Assembly (NCBI GenBank): GCA_963720675.1
Contig: CAVRGH010000010.1
Coordinates: 1,798,001-1,862,000, forward strand
Source: JALHSW01 sp963720675
GTDB taxonomy: Bacteria > Actinomycetota > Acidimicrobiia > IMCC26256 > PALSA-555
Direction of reading: 5' to 3'
Length of the DNA: 64,000 bases
Shown: positions 24,603 through 33,521 of the stretch, piece by piece
Layout: every line of letters starts with the position of its first letter
How positions within the stretch are numbered: position 1 is the first letter of the stretch
Position numbers and translations under genes: made by a program
Notes under the pieces: model-generated
Database searches by the model: none
Seen by the model: the letters and a program-made list of their open reading frames with translations, nothing else
What the model was told of the DNA's origin: nothing

Positions 24603-26657
24603 TCAGGCCCGGTCGCCATCCTGCCCGGCCGGAGCCAGCGAGACCGGGATCCCGGACGCTCGGGGCATCCCCGTGTCGGGGTCCACCGCCGCCTCCGCGC
24701 TGGTGACCCGCCCGACGTTCGTGTCGGCGACCCCGTGGGTGGCTGACACGACACCGCGCCGGATGTTCGCATCGTGGCGGGCGATCCCCTCCATGGCGCC
24801 GTGCGCGCTCTCGAGCCGGACCGGCGTCCCGTCCCCGATCCCGAGGGGTGTGGCGTCGTCGGGATGCAACCGCAGCTCAGCCGGCTCCCGTGCTGCGTCA
24901 GCCGCGGCCACGTAGCGCGCCGAGTTCATCGAGCGCACCCGGCGACGGGGGACGAGCACGAGCTCGGGTGCCGGACCGCCGCTGGCGGCAGCCGACGCCT
25001 CGAGCCGGGCCACGAGCGAGCGGGGCGCGATCCGCCACCGTCCCCGCGGCAGCACCACCTCGTGCACCCAGCCGTACCGCGACGCGTTCCGCACGCCGTG
25101 TGCGCCGCCGGCCACGATCGCGTCGTACCCACCGCGACTGCCCGCGGCGATGCCACGCAGCAGCTGATCGTCGGTGCAGTCGTCCGGGTCGACACCTCCG
25201 AGCACGTCGAGACCGAGTCGGCGCGCGAGCGCGCCCAGCACCCACCAGGCCGGTCGGCGCTCGGCGCTCGCCGCGACCACCGCGCGCGTGTGTTGGGTGC
25301 CATTGGAGTACGCGACGTTCTCGAGCATCGACACGTCATCGCGCTCGAGCTGTCCGGCGACCGGCAGCAGGTGCGTCGCGAGGTCGGTGAGCGAGCTCGT
25401 CGCGACATCGAGTACGACCAGCGCGTCGAGACCTTCGAGCGCAGTGCGCATGCGCGCCGCATCGGGCACCGCAGTCAACGGGTTGCCACCGAGCACGAAC
25501 AGCACCCGGAGCGGGCCGCGCTCGATCTCGTCGGCGAGCGCGACGCAGGGGTACTGACCGAGCCACCGCACGAGGTCCGGTCGGGTGGCCGGTCCCGGCT
25601 CGTGCGTCCCTTCCGCCGGAGGGTCGTCGGGCCACGGCCGCGTCTCGAGCGGGAAGAGCCAGCCCTGATTGCACCGCATGCCGCCGTCTCGATCCGCGGA
25701 CCCGGTGACGATCAGCAGCACCCAGCGCAGCCACTCGGCCACGACGCCGTCGCCGCTCATGGTCACGCCGGTGCCACACATCGCCGCAAGGCGACCTGCG
25801 TCCCGGACCGCCGCGAGCAGCTCACGGAGATGCCCGGCCGGAACCCCCGCGCCCGCGGCGACGCGATCGAGGTCGAAGGGTTCCAGCGCGTCCGAGAGGC
25901 GCTGCACGTCGAAGGGGTCGCAGTGCGCTTCGAGCTCGAGCCGGTCCGCACCGTCGACCAAGAGCTCACGGACGAGCCACGCGAGCACGAGGTGGTCCGA
26001 CCCCGGGCGAATGCCGAGGTGGCGATCGGCGTGGGCCGCGGTCTCGGTGCGGCGCGGGTCGAGCACCCAGATCCGACCACCGGCGGCGCGGAACTCCCGG
26101 ATGCGGGCGACGGGATCGGCCAGCGTCGTGCCGTAGCCGTGGGAGACCACCGGGTTGGTGCCGAACAGGAGCAGGAGCTTCGAGCGGTCGGGCTCCCAGA
26201 CCGTGTTCAGCTCCGGGGTTCCCGTGACGAGCTCAGCCGCGCGCAGCACCGGCGCGTTGTCGACGGTCACGGGGGTGTAGCGCTGCCGCGTTGCGAGGCG
26301 GCGGAGGAGTCGCTCGGCAGTCATCCAGCCGTTGATGTCGTACGCCAACCCGGTCGCGAGGTACCCACCGACGGCATCGGGACCGTGGGTGGCGGTCGCG
26401 TCGCGGATGATCGCGGCGAGATCGTCGAGCGCGTCGTCCCAGCTCACGGCGCGCCCGCGCATCGTCGGTCGGTCGAGACGGTCGGGACCGTGGTGCCACG
26501 CGGGGAGCGCGCGTCCCTTCGGGCACGTGTACCCGCGAGACACCGGGTGTTCCGGGTCGCCGCGTACAGCGGTGACCTGCTCGTCGGCGACCGTCACGAG
26601 GATCCCGCACGCCGCCGCGCAGATCCGGCAGTAGCTGACGACCTCCCGCTCGGTCAC
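24603..26657 (-). CDS. Molybdopterin oxidoreductase (DMSO reductase superfamily)
   Basis: A 684-residue protein. The N-terminal [4Fe-4S] site is Cys10-x2-Cys13-x3-Cys17-x27-Cys45. The Mo-bisMGD folds follow (LLLFGTNPVVSHGYGTT, IWVLDPRRTETAAHADRHLGIRPGSDHLV, VLFVLGGNPLTAVPD), then a C-terminal molydopterin-binding beta-barrel (MNSARYVAAADAAREPAELRLHPDDATPLGIGDGTPVRL). It catalyses an unknown oxygen- or hydride-transfer reaction. No Fe-S or membrane subunit is adjacent, so it may use a soluble partner. No signal peptide. modABC at 2-4.5 kb would supply the metal. Confidence 0.9.
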   Translation of the reverse strand: MTEREVVSYCRICAAACGILVTVADEQVTAVRGDPEHPVSRGYTCPKGRALPAWHHGPDRLDRPTMRGRAVSWDDALDDLAAIIRDATATHGPDAVGGYLATGLAYDINGWMTAERLLRRLATRQRYTPVTVDNAPVLRAAELVTGTPELNTVWEPDRSKLLLLFGTNPVVSHGYGTTLADPVARIREFRAAGGRIWVLDPRRTETAAHADRHLGIRPGSDHLVLAWLVRELLVDGADRLELEAHCDPFDVQRLSDALEPFDLDRVAAGAGVPAGHLRELLAAVRDAGRLAAMCGTGVTMSGDGVVAEWLRWVLLIVTGSADRDGGMRCNQGWLFPLETRPWPDDPPAEGTHEPGPATRPDLVRWLGQYPCVALADEIERGPLRVLFVLGGNPLTAVPDAARMRTALEGLDALVVLDVATSSLTDLATHLLPVAGQLERDDVSMLENVAYSNGTQHTRAVVAASAERRPAWWVLGALARRLGLDVLGGVDPDDCTDDQLLRGIAAGSRGGYDAIVAGGAHGVRNASRYGWVHEVVLPRGRWRIAPRSLVARLEASAAASGGPAPELVLVPRRRVRSMNSARYVAAADAAREPAELRLHPDDATPLGIGDGTPVRLESAHGAMEGIARHDANIRRGVVSATHGVADTNVGRVTSAEAAVDPDTGMPRASGIPVSLAPAGQDGDRA

Positions 26658-26679
26658 GAGCCCGGGTCAGGCACGGCGG

Positions 26680-27471
26680 TCAGCCATCGAGCGCGTCCTG
26701 ACCTCCGACCGCCGTCACGCCCCCGTCGACCACGACGACCGACCCGTTCATGTACGCCGCTTCGTCGGACAGCAAGAACCGCACGACCCGGGCGATGTCG
26801 TCGGGCTCGCCGAGGCGCCCGGTCGGGATCTTGCGCTCGAAGGAAGCACGGGCCTCGGGCGTCGCGATGGTCGGCGCGAGCATTGGCGTTTCGATGTAGC
26901 CAGGGCACACGACGTTCGCCCGGATGCCGTCCGGCCCGAGCCGGTGCGCGAGCGACCGCGTCAAACCGATCAGTCCGTGCTTCGACGCGACGTACGACGG
27001 GATGAAGCCGTGGCCGATCAACCCCTCGATCGACGAGATCCCGACGATCGCCGAGCCCGGTCCTGCGGCGCGCATCGCAGGGCGGAGCGCGCTGACCAGC
27101 GCCGCTTCGGCGCGCAGGTTCACGGCGAGCACGAAGTCCCAGGTGTCGAGGTCGACGACGTCCTCGAGTGCCGGCTGCACGGTCCCCGCCGCGTGCACGA
27201 GCCCGCCGATCGAGCCCAACGCCTCGACGGTCACCGCAAGTGCAGCATCGATCGCACCGCCATCGGTGACGTCGACGGTGGCGCCCAGCGTCGCGACACC
27301 CAGGTCAGCACAGGCCCGCGCCGTCTCGGCCGCGCCGTCGGCATCGCGGTCCCACGCCGCCACCGGTCGTCCGACCGCGGCGAGAGCGAGACAGCAGGCC
27401 CGCCCGATCCCCGATGCCCCACCGGTGACCACGACCCCGGTCGCCGGTGCACCGAGCTCCGCTTGCGCCAT
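26680..27471 (-). CDS. SDR family oxidoreductase
   Basis: A 263-residue classical short-chain dehydrogenase: cofactor loop VVVTGGASGIGRA, NAG-type strand LVHAAGT, catalytic Ser in GISSIEG, YVASK (Tyr-x3-Lys), and the C-terminal VVVVDGGVTAVGG. Asp in AAWDRDADG after strand 2 favours NAD(H). It oxidises or reduces an alcohol/ketone. The start chosen is ATG 27471. It is divergent from a P450 gene 55 bp away, suggesting the two share a pathway. Confidence 0.9.
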   Translation of the reverse strand: MAQAELGAPATGVVVTGGASGIGRACCLALAAVGRPVAAWDRDADGAAETARACADLGVATLGATVDVTDGGAIDAALAVTVEALGSIGGLVHAAGTVQPALEDVVDLDTWDFVLAVNLRAEAALVSALRPAMRAAGPGSAIVGISSIEGLIGHGFIPSYVASKHGLIGLTRSLAHRLGPDGIRANVVCPGYIETPMLAPTIATPEARASFERKIPTGRLGEPDDIARVVRFLLSDEAAYMNGSVVVVDGGVTAVGGQDALDG

Positions 27472-27526
27472 GACGCCCTCCCGTGGTCGTCGACCGTGAC
27501 AGTCTGGAACGAACGAGGAGGACCGT

Positions 27527-28742
27527 GTGGCCATCGAACCGCTCGACCCGCAGACGATCGCGAACCTGGTCGACGAGCACCGCCTGGACCTGCTCGACGG
27601 CGACCTCTACGCGGGTGATCCGGAGCCGGTATACGCCCACCTCCGGGCCGAGCGTCCGGTGTACTGGGACGCGACCAACGAGCTCTGGGGGATCAGCCGC
27701 TACCAGGACATCGTGGCGATCGAGAAGGACCCCGCCACGTGGCGCAACGCCGGCGGCTACCGGCCGAACATGCCGGCCGACCCGTCGATCATCGGCCTCG
27801 ACGATCCCGAGCACATGGTGCGCCGCCGGCTGGTCGCACGGCGCTTCACCCCCCGATCGGTCACGCACCACGCCGAGCTCGTGCGCAAGGTCACGACCGC
27901 CCTCGTCGACGCGGTCGCGCCGCAAGGTCGCGCGGAGGTCATCGCCCAGCTCGCGGCGCCGCTGCCCGCGCGGATGATCGGACACCTCCTCGGGTTCCCC
28001 GACGAGCGGTGGCCCGATCTCGTGCACTGGTCGGAGACGTCGATCGCGGCCGGTGGCGGCCCGCGCTACGTGACCGAGGACGGGATCATGGCCGCGGCCG
28101 AGTACGGCCAGGCTGCGATCGAGCTCGCGAACGAGCGCCGAACGTGCCCGGTCGACGACCTCATGTCGGTGTGGAGCACCGCGGAAGTCGGTGGTTGCCC
28201 GCTGTCGGACGACAGCCTCGCGTCGGACGCGCTGCTGCTGCTCGACGGGGGTGCAGAGACCACGCGGACGGTGATCGCGAACGGGATCGACACCTTCATC
28301 GCGCATCCCGAGCAACGTGAGCTGCTGCGAGACGAGCCGGACGCGGATGCCGACTGCGGTGGAAGAGCTGATCCGCTGGACGACACCGATCCTCAACATG
28401 TGCCGGGTCGCGAACCACGACACCGAGCTCCACGGCGTCGAGATCAAGGCCGAGCAACAGGTCGTGCTGATGTACAGCTCCGCGAATCGCGACGAGTCGG
28501 TGTTCGAGGATCCGCAGCGCTTCGACGTCACGCGTGACCCGAACCCGCACATCGCGTTCGGGTTCGGTACCCACTTCTGTCTCGGCGCTGCCCTGGCACG
28601 CCTCGAGCTCCGCATCATGTTCGAGGAGCTCATCGCGCGACTCGACGACTGGGCGTGGGCCGACGATGTCGGGCCGCGACGGCTCCCGAACGCGTTCGTG
28701 CGCGGGATCACCGAGTTCCCGGTGCGCTTCTCGGCACGCTGA
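27527..28742 (+). CDS. Cytochrome P450, frameshifted once
   Basis: About 405 residues after repair. GTG 27527 has GAGGAGG upstream. The first frame carries the N-terminal two thirds, including the I-helix LLLLDGGAETTRTV. It breaks at 28341-28348, and the next frame continues MPTAVEELIRWTTPILN (ExxR), SSANRDESVFEDPQRF and the heme loop GFGTHFCLGAALARLEL. Removing one G (GACGCGGATG to GACCGGATG) restores a smooth CYP125-like sequence. Probably a hydroxylase of steroid- or fatty-acid-like substrates. It ends in a hairpin shared with the convergent sulfatase gene. Confidence 0.88.
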
Positions 28743-28774
28743 ACGACCGCAGAGGTCGTCGAACGTGCCGAGAA
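28728..28774. terminator. Two-tier hairpin between convergent P450 and sulfatase genes
   Basis: Outer perfect 11-bp arms TTCTCGGCACG (28728-28738) and CGTGCCGAGAA (28764-28774) enclose inner arms ACGACC/GGTCGT with a 5-nt loop. It includes the P450 stop codon and ends 5 bp before the sulfatase stop. The best terminator in the window. Confidence 0.72.
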
Positions 28775-28778
28775 CCCA

Positions 28779-31094
28779 TCACTCGAAGCGAGCACCCATC
28801 TCGCGGAGCATGTCGAGCATCTTCTCGGGCGCGTCGGGTGCCGGGTCCCCGGGCTCGTAGCGGACGGAAGCGAGCGCACCGGTGTACGCGAACGTCCCGA
28901 ACCGCTCGTAGATCTCCCACGACACCGGCGAGCGTCGGTCCATCCCCACGTCGATGCCCTCGAACGGCGCCATGCCGAACAGCATCGGGACCCCGTCGAG
29001 TCGGCCCCGCTCCTCGCCGTCGATGCACAGCCGGACCGACCACTCCCGTTGCCCCGGTGCCGCGAGCTCGGCCACGACCTCGCGAGCCCCGGCCGGCACC
29101 GGACCCCCGGACAGCTTCCGCAGATGCCCGCGCCCGTCGTTGTGTACGAAGCACAGCTCGTCGTCGAGGACGTAGAGCCCGTAGCCGGACCCCTGGTCCC
29201 CGTGCGCGACGAGGTACCCCGCGTCACCGGGCTTGAAGTCGAGCGCCACGCGGATCGTGCATGCTCGGAACCAGAGGAGCTGCAGTGATCGCCAGCGTTC
29301 GAGGGTCGGGGTACCGGCGACGATCGTCACCGGCTCCGCCAAGATGCGCGACCGCTCCGGTCGCTGCAGGTACTTGAGGCCCGCGCCCTCGTCGAGGGGA
29401 TACACCTGGCCCGCCCACGCCGCGGCTTCCCACGCGGCGGCGAGCTCGGCGCGCCGCTGGGGCTCGGCGTCGGAGAGGTCATGGAGCTCGTTCGGGTCGT
29501 CCGCGAGGTGGTACAGCTCCCACTCGTCGTCCGAGAACGCGGTGAGTGGCTGGTGCAGCGTGACCACCTCCCACCCGTCGCGGTAGAAGCCGCGGTGTCC
29601 GACCTGCTCGTAGACCTGCTCGTGATGCGTGCTCGGCGCCTCGGGGTCGGCGAGCGTCGGCGCAAAGCTGGAGCCGGCGGGTGGCGCCAGGGGCGCACCA
29701 GCCTTCGAGTCGGGCACGGTGAGACCGCAGAGCTCGGCGAGCGTCGGGAGCACATCGGTCACGTGCTGGTACTGGCGTCGGTACGACGCATCGCCGACGT
29801 CGCCGTTCGGCCACGACACGATGCACGGCACCGAGTGGCCACCCGCGTGGGTGTTGATCTTGTAGAGGCGGAACGGCGCGTTGCACGCCATGGCCCAGCC
29901 GCGCGGGTAGTGCGGCGTCGTCGTCGGACCACCGAGCTCGTCGATCCGCGCCAGGTCGCCTTCGACATCGTCGCCCTGGAGGAGATGCACGTAGTACGCC
30001 GAGGTGCCCACCGCTTCGCCTTCTCGCGACGCACCATTGTCGGACGTGAACAGCACGATCGTGTTGTCGAGCTCGCCCAGCTCCTCGATCGCGGCGAGGA
30101 GCCGCCCGACACTCTGGTCGAGGTTGTCGACCATCGCGGCATACACCTCCATGTGGCGAGCGAAGAGCCGCTGTTCCGCTTCAGGGAGGTCGTCCCAAGC
30201 CGCGACCTCGTTCCCGGGTTCGGCGTTGCGGGGCGGGAGCGGGAGTCCTTCGGGGATGACGCCGAGCTCCTGCTGCCGTCGCCAACGCTCCTCTCGGAGG
30301 CGGTCCCACCCTTCGCCGTACCGGTCGCGGTACTTGGCGATGTCGACCGGCTTGGCCTGGATCGGCGCGTGCACCGATCCGTGTGCGAAGTAGAGGAAGA
30401 ACGGCTGCCGCGGAGCAGAAGCCTTGCGCTCGCGCAGCATCGAGATGGCTCGATCGGTGAGATCGTCCGTGAAGTAGTAGCCGTCGGGGTACTGGTCGAT
30501 CTCGACGAGGTGGTTGTCCTGGACCAAACGGTGCGGATGGTGCTGGTTCGTGAACGCGTCGAGGATCCCGTAGAAGCGCTCGAACCCGCGCTGACACGGC
30601 CACGAGTGCTTCGGCCCCGCGGCCGAGCAGTCGGAGTCCTTGGCGAGGTGCCACTTGCCGACCATCAACGTGGCGTAGCCCTGGTCCCGGAAGACCTCGG
30701 CCGCGGTGACGACGTCGTCGGCCAGCTCCATCGCGTAGCCGGGGAATCCCGCATCGGAGTGAGCGACGGTGCCCACCCCGGCGCGGTGCGGGTTCACCCC
30801 GGTGAGCAGCGCGGCCCGAGTCGGCGAGCACATCGGTGTCACGTGGAAGTTCGTGTACCGCAGGCCGCGCGCCGCGAGCTCGTCGAGGTTCGGGGTGTCG
30901 ATCTCCGAGCCGAAGCAGCCGAGGTCCGAGTAGCCGAGGTCGTCGGCGAGGATCACGACGACGTTGGGTGCACCCTCCCGGGTGGTGGCCCGCTCGGGCC
31001 ACCACGGCTCCGAGCCGGCGAAGGTACGCCCGACCCGACCCCCGAACCCCTCGTACGCTCCTGCAGCCACGGGCGGCGACCCTATCGGCCGCAT
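28779..31094 (-). CDS. Arylsulfatase
   Basis: A 771-residue type I sulfatase. Metal-binding Asp pair in VVVILADDLGYSDLG (51-52), the FGly site Cys89-Ser-Pro-Thr-Arg (CxPxR, needing formylglycine-generating enzyme), GKWHL, and SDNGAS for the second metal site. A C-terminal region of about 200 residues follows the catalytic domain, as in large actinobacterial sulfatases. No signal peptide, so probably cytoplasmic. ATG 31094 is chosen. A TetR gene and a TauD-type dioxygenase gene are divergent from it across a paired palindrome, suggesting one organosulfur regulon. Confidence 0.92.
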   Translation of the reverse strand: MRPIGSPPVAAGAYEGFGGRVGRTFAGSEPWWPERATTREGAPNVVVILADDLGYSDLGCFGSEIDTPNLDELAARGLRYTNFHVTPMCSPTRAALLTGVNPHRAGVGTVAHSDAGFPGYAMELADDVVTAAEVFRDQGYATLMVGKWHLAKDSDCSAAGPKHSWPCQRGFERFYGILDAFTNQHHPHRLVQDNHLVEIDQYPDGYYFTDDLTDRAISMLRERKASAPRQPFFLYFAHGSVHAPIQAKPVDIAKYRDRYGEGWDRLREERWRRQQELGVIPEGLPLPPRNAEPGNEVAAWDDLPEAEQRLFARHMEVYAAMVDNLDQSVGRLLAAIEELGELDNTIVLFTSDNGASREGEAVGTSAYYVHLLQGDDVEGDLARIDELGGPTTTPHYPRGWAMACNAPFRLYKINTHAGGHSVPCIVSWPNGDVGDASYRRQYQHVTDVLPTLAELCGLTVPDSKAGAPLAPPAGSSFAPTLADPEAPSTHHEQVYEQVGHRGFYRDGWEVVTLHQPLTAFSDDEWELYHLADDPNELHDLSDAEPQRRAELAAAWEAAAWAGQVYPLDEGAGLKYLQRPERSRILAEPVTIVAGTPTLERWRSLQLLWFRACTIRVALDFKPGDAGYLVAHGDQGSGYGLYVLDDELCFVHNDGRGHLRKLSGGPVPAGAREVVAELAAPGQREWSVRLCIDGEERGRLDGVPMLFGMAPFEGIDVGMDRRSPVSWEIYERFGTFAYTGALASVRYEPGDPAPDAPEKMLDMLREMGARFE

Positions 31095-31122
31095 CCTCGA
31101 GTCCGGCAGGCCCCGGGGGGTC

Positions 31123-31146
31123 AATCGGTTGATTTAATCGGTCGAT
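31123..31146. promoter_or_regulatory. Tandem palindromes between sulfatase and tetR-type genes (candidate operators)
   Basis: AATC-GGTT-GATT (31123-31134) and ATCG-GT-CGAT (31137-31146) lie back to back in an AT-rich patch of the 69-bp divergent region. The position suits TetR-type autoregulation and control of the sulfatase gene. Confidence 0.5.
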
Positions 31147-31163
31147 GGGTCTACCGTGCCCAC

Positions 31164-31838
31164 GTGACCGTGGTCGAGCACCCCGCCGGACCCCCGACCA
31201 ACGACACCGCCGTGCGGCTCCTCGAGGCCGCCGAGTCGCTCATCGCGGCACGCGGGGTCGAGGGAGTCTCGGTCCGCGCGGTGAACACGGCCGCCGGCGC
31301 GAACGTCGCCGCGGTCCACTACCACTTCGGGTCCAAGGAAGCCCTCGTCGACGCGGTGCTCGCACGGCGCATGGGCGAGCTGACCCAGCGCCGGATCGAC
31401 CTGCTCGATGCCCTCGCCGACGAGCAGCCCCCGAGCGTTCGTGGCGTGGTCGCGGCACTCGTCGTCCCGATCGCCGAGTTCGCGTCCGACCCCAGCGGTC
31501 CGGGTCGGACCTACGTGCGCTTCCTCGCCGCGCTCGACTCGGCCGGCGACGCGTGGCGACTCCGGATGGGAGAAGCGTTCGCGCCCCAGTACTCGCACGT
31601 CGCGCGTGCGCTCGAGCGCGCCCTCCCCGACGTGCCGACTCCCGTCGTGTCGTTCCGCCTCGCGCTCGTGAGCACCGCGCTCCTCACGACGCTCGCCGAT
31701 CCCGAACACGCGAGCCGCCATTGGCTGCACCACGCGCTCGACATCTCGTTCGACGGGATCGTCGACGCGCTCATCGATCACATCGCCGGTTCGCTCGCGG
31801 CACCGGTCAGTCCCAGGAGCATCGGAGGCACGCCATGA
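31164..31838 (+). CDS. TetR/AcrR family transcriptional regulator
   Basis: A 224-residue protein with an N-terminal TetR helix-turn-helix (LLEAAESLIAARGVEGVSVRAV, then GANVAAVHYHFGSKEALVDAVL) and a helical ligand-binding domain. GTG 31164 is used. It overlaps the dioxygenase gene by ATGA and is divergent from the sulfatase gene, so it most likely represses both sides through the tandem palindromes at 31123-31146. The effector is unknown; an alkyl or aryl sulfate, or its product, would fit. Confidence 0.88.
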   Translation: MTVVEHPAGPPTNDTAVRLLEAAESLIAARGVEGVSVRAVNTAAGANVAAVHYHFGSKEALVDAVLARRMGELTQRRIDLLDALADEQPPSVRGVVAALVVPIAEFASDPSGPGRTYVRFLAALDSAGDAWRLRMGEAFAPQYSHVARALERALPDVPTPVVSFRLALVSTALLTTLADPEHASRHWLHHALDISFDGIVDALIDHIAGSLAAPVSPRSIGGTP

Positions 31839-32740
31839 CCACGACCACCTCGTCGACCGAGACCCTCGGCGTCGAACGGCTCACGGGTTCGCTCGGCGCC
31901 GAGGTGCGCGGCGTCGACCTCGCGCAGCTCGACGACGACGGCTTCGCGGCGGTTCGGGCAGCGCTGCTCGAGCATCTGGTGCTGTTCTTCCCCGACCAAC
32001 ATCTCTCGCCCGACGAGCACCGAGCGTTCGCAGTGCGGTTCGGCGAGCCGGAGATCCACCCGTTCATCCCGAAGATCGACGACGACCATCCCGAGATCGT
32101 CGTGCTCGACAGCGATCTGGGCGCGAAGGCCGACGTGTGGCACACCGACGTCACGTTCAGCGCGACACCGCCGCTGTGCTCGGTCCTGAAGATGGTGGAG
32201 ACGCCACCGTTCGGTGGCGACACCATGTTCACGAACCAGTACCTGGTGTACGAGATGCTCTCGGCGCCGATGCGCGAGCTCGTCGAAGGGTGCAGCGCAG
32301 TGCACACCGGCTGGCCGTTCGGCCATCCGGAGCTCGCGACCGAGCACCCGATGGTGCGCGTGCACCCGGAGACCGGGCGCCGTTCGCTCTTCGTGAACCG
32401 GCAGTTCACCTCGCACATCCCGCAGCTGCGCCGGAGCGAGAGCGACGCGATGCTCGGCTACCTCTACGGGTTCTCGGAGCAGCCGGCGTTCACCGTGCGG
32501 TACCGGTGGAGTGAGGGGACGATCGGGATCTGGGACAACCGCTGCACCCAACACCATGCGGTCAACGACTACGACGACCGTCGCGTGATCCACCGCGTCA
32601 CCATCCTCGGAGATGCCCCGACCGGACCCGCGCCGCGCTGGGAGCACTACGAGTCGATCCGGGGCGGTGCGGCCGAGATGCTCGCGATGCTGGGCGGTGG
32701 TGAGATGCGCGCCAAGATCGACGAAGAGACGGGGACGTGA
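31835..32740 (+). CDS. TauD/TfdA family 2-oxoglutarate-dependent dioxygenase
   Basis: A 301-residue Fe(II)/2-oxoglutarate enzyme. The iron facial triad is visible as His103-x-Asp105 (VWHTDVTF) and the distal His in the VIHRVTI segment near residue 252, with the 2-OG-binding Arg close behind. TauD relatives release sulfite from taurine or cleave alkyl sulfates (AtsK). Coupling to the TetR gene and closeness to a sulfatase favour an organosulfur substrate here. Confidence 0.9.
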   Translation: MTTTTSSTETLGVERLTGSLGAEVRGVDLAQLDDDGFAAVRAALLEHLVLFFPDQHLSPDEHRAFAVRFGEPEIHPFIPKIDDDHPEIVVLDSDLGAKADVWHTDVTFSATPPLCSVLKMVETPPFGGDTMFTNQYLVYEMLSAPMRELVEGCSAVHTGWPFGHPELATEHPMVRVHPETGRRSLFVNRQFTSHIPQLRRSESDAMLGYLYGFSEQPAFTVRYRWSEGTIGIWDNRCTQHHAVNDYDDRRVIHRVTILGDAPTGPAPRWEHYESIRGGAAEMLAMLGGGEMRAKIDEETGT

Positions 32741-32748
32741 CCGGTCGT

Positions 32749-32766
32749 CCGATCAGCGGCGATCGG
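32749..32766. terminator. Hairpin between convergent genes
   Basis: CCGATC-AGCGGC-GATCGG, a 6-bp perfect stem covering the stop codon (32753-32755) of the minus-strand amidase and lying 8 bp after the dioxygenase stop. Putative bidirectional terminator. Confidence 0.45.
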
Positions 32767-33511
32767 TGAGGAACGGGAAGCGGGTCCGAACCTCCGCGAC
32801 GACCACGGGGTCGACCTCGCCCGTGATGATCGCCTCCACACCGGTCGCCTCGGCGAGGACCTCGCCGAGTGGGTCGACGATCATGCTGTCGCCGACGTAG
32901 TCGAGCTTCCCGCCGCGTCCGACGCGGTTCACTCCGACCACGTACGCCTGGTTCTCGATCGCGCGAGCCCGCAACAGGGTGCGCCAGTGCTCGCGCCGAG
33001 CCGCGGGCCAGTTGGCCACCACGACGTAGCAGTCGGTTCCGGAAGCACACGCCCAGAACTCATCTGCGAAGCGCAGGTCGTAGCAGACGAAGAGCGTCGT
33101 GCGAACACCGTCGACGTCGACGGTGACGTGTTCGCGCCCCGACGCGTAGTGGTCGTGCTCGCGCGCGTAGCTGAACGGGTGGATCTTGGCGTACCGATGC
33201 ACCACACCATCGGGCGCGGCGAGCACGAGGCGGTTGAACGGCAACGCCTGGCCTTCGGGGCGCTCGGGCAGCGAACCGCACAGCCAGACTCCGTGGACGG
33301 CCGCCTGGTCGACGAGAAAGCGCGTGCTCGGTCCGTCGACTGCCTCGGCGACCCGATCCGCGTCCATCGAGAACCCCGTCGAGAACATCTCGGTCAGCAC
33401 GACGAGATCGGCACCCTCGCCTGCCGCAGTGGCGATCATCTCGGAGAGGCGAGCAAAGTTCGCGACCGGGTCCTCCCAGACGATGTCGTGCTGGATGCCG
33501 GCGACCCTCAC
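32753..33511 (-). CDS. Carbon-nitrogen hydrolase, omega-amidase type
   Basis: A 252-residue nitrilase-superfamily enzyme. The catalytic triad is Glu41 (VVLTEMFSTGF), Lys108 (RYAKIHPFSYAREHDHY) and Cys142 (LFVCYDLRF). The motifs match omega-amidases (YafV/Nit2), which hydrolyse 2-oxoglutaramate or 2-oxosuccinamate. It lies 10 bp downstream of a methionine/glutamine aminotransferase gene. This pairing is known to make the transamination irreversible in methionine salvage. GTG 33511 start. Confidence 0.88.
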   Translation of the reverse strand: MRVAGIQHDIVWEDPVANFARLSEMIATAAGEGADLVVLTEMFSTGFSMDADRVAEAVDGPSTRFLVDQAAVHGVWLCGSLPERPEGQALPFNRLVLAAPDGVVHRYAKIHPFSYAREHDHYASGREHVTVDVDGVRTTLFVCYDLRFADEFWACASGTDCYVVVANWPAARREHWRTLLRARAIENQAYVVGVNRVGRGGKLDYVGDSMIVDPLGEVLAEATGVEAIITGEVDPVVVAEVRTRFPFLTDRR

Positions 33512-33521
33512 CGCGGCCTCC

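Noticed and set aside
24774..27005. A 743-codon open frame on the plus strand
   Set aside because: Antisense to the molybdopterin oxidoreductase and SDR genes, which have clear cofactor motifs; shadow frame.
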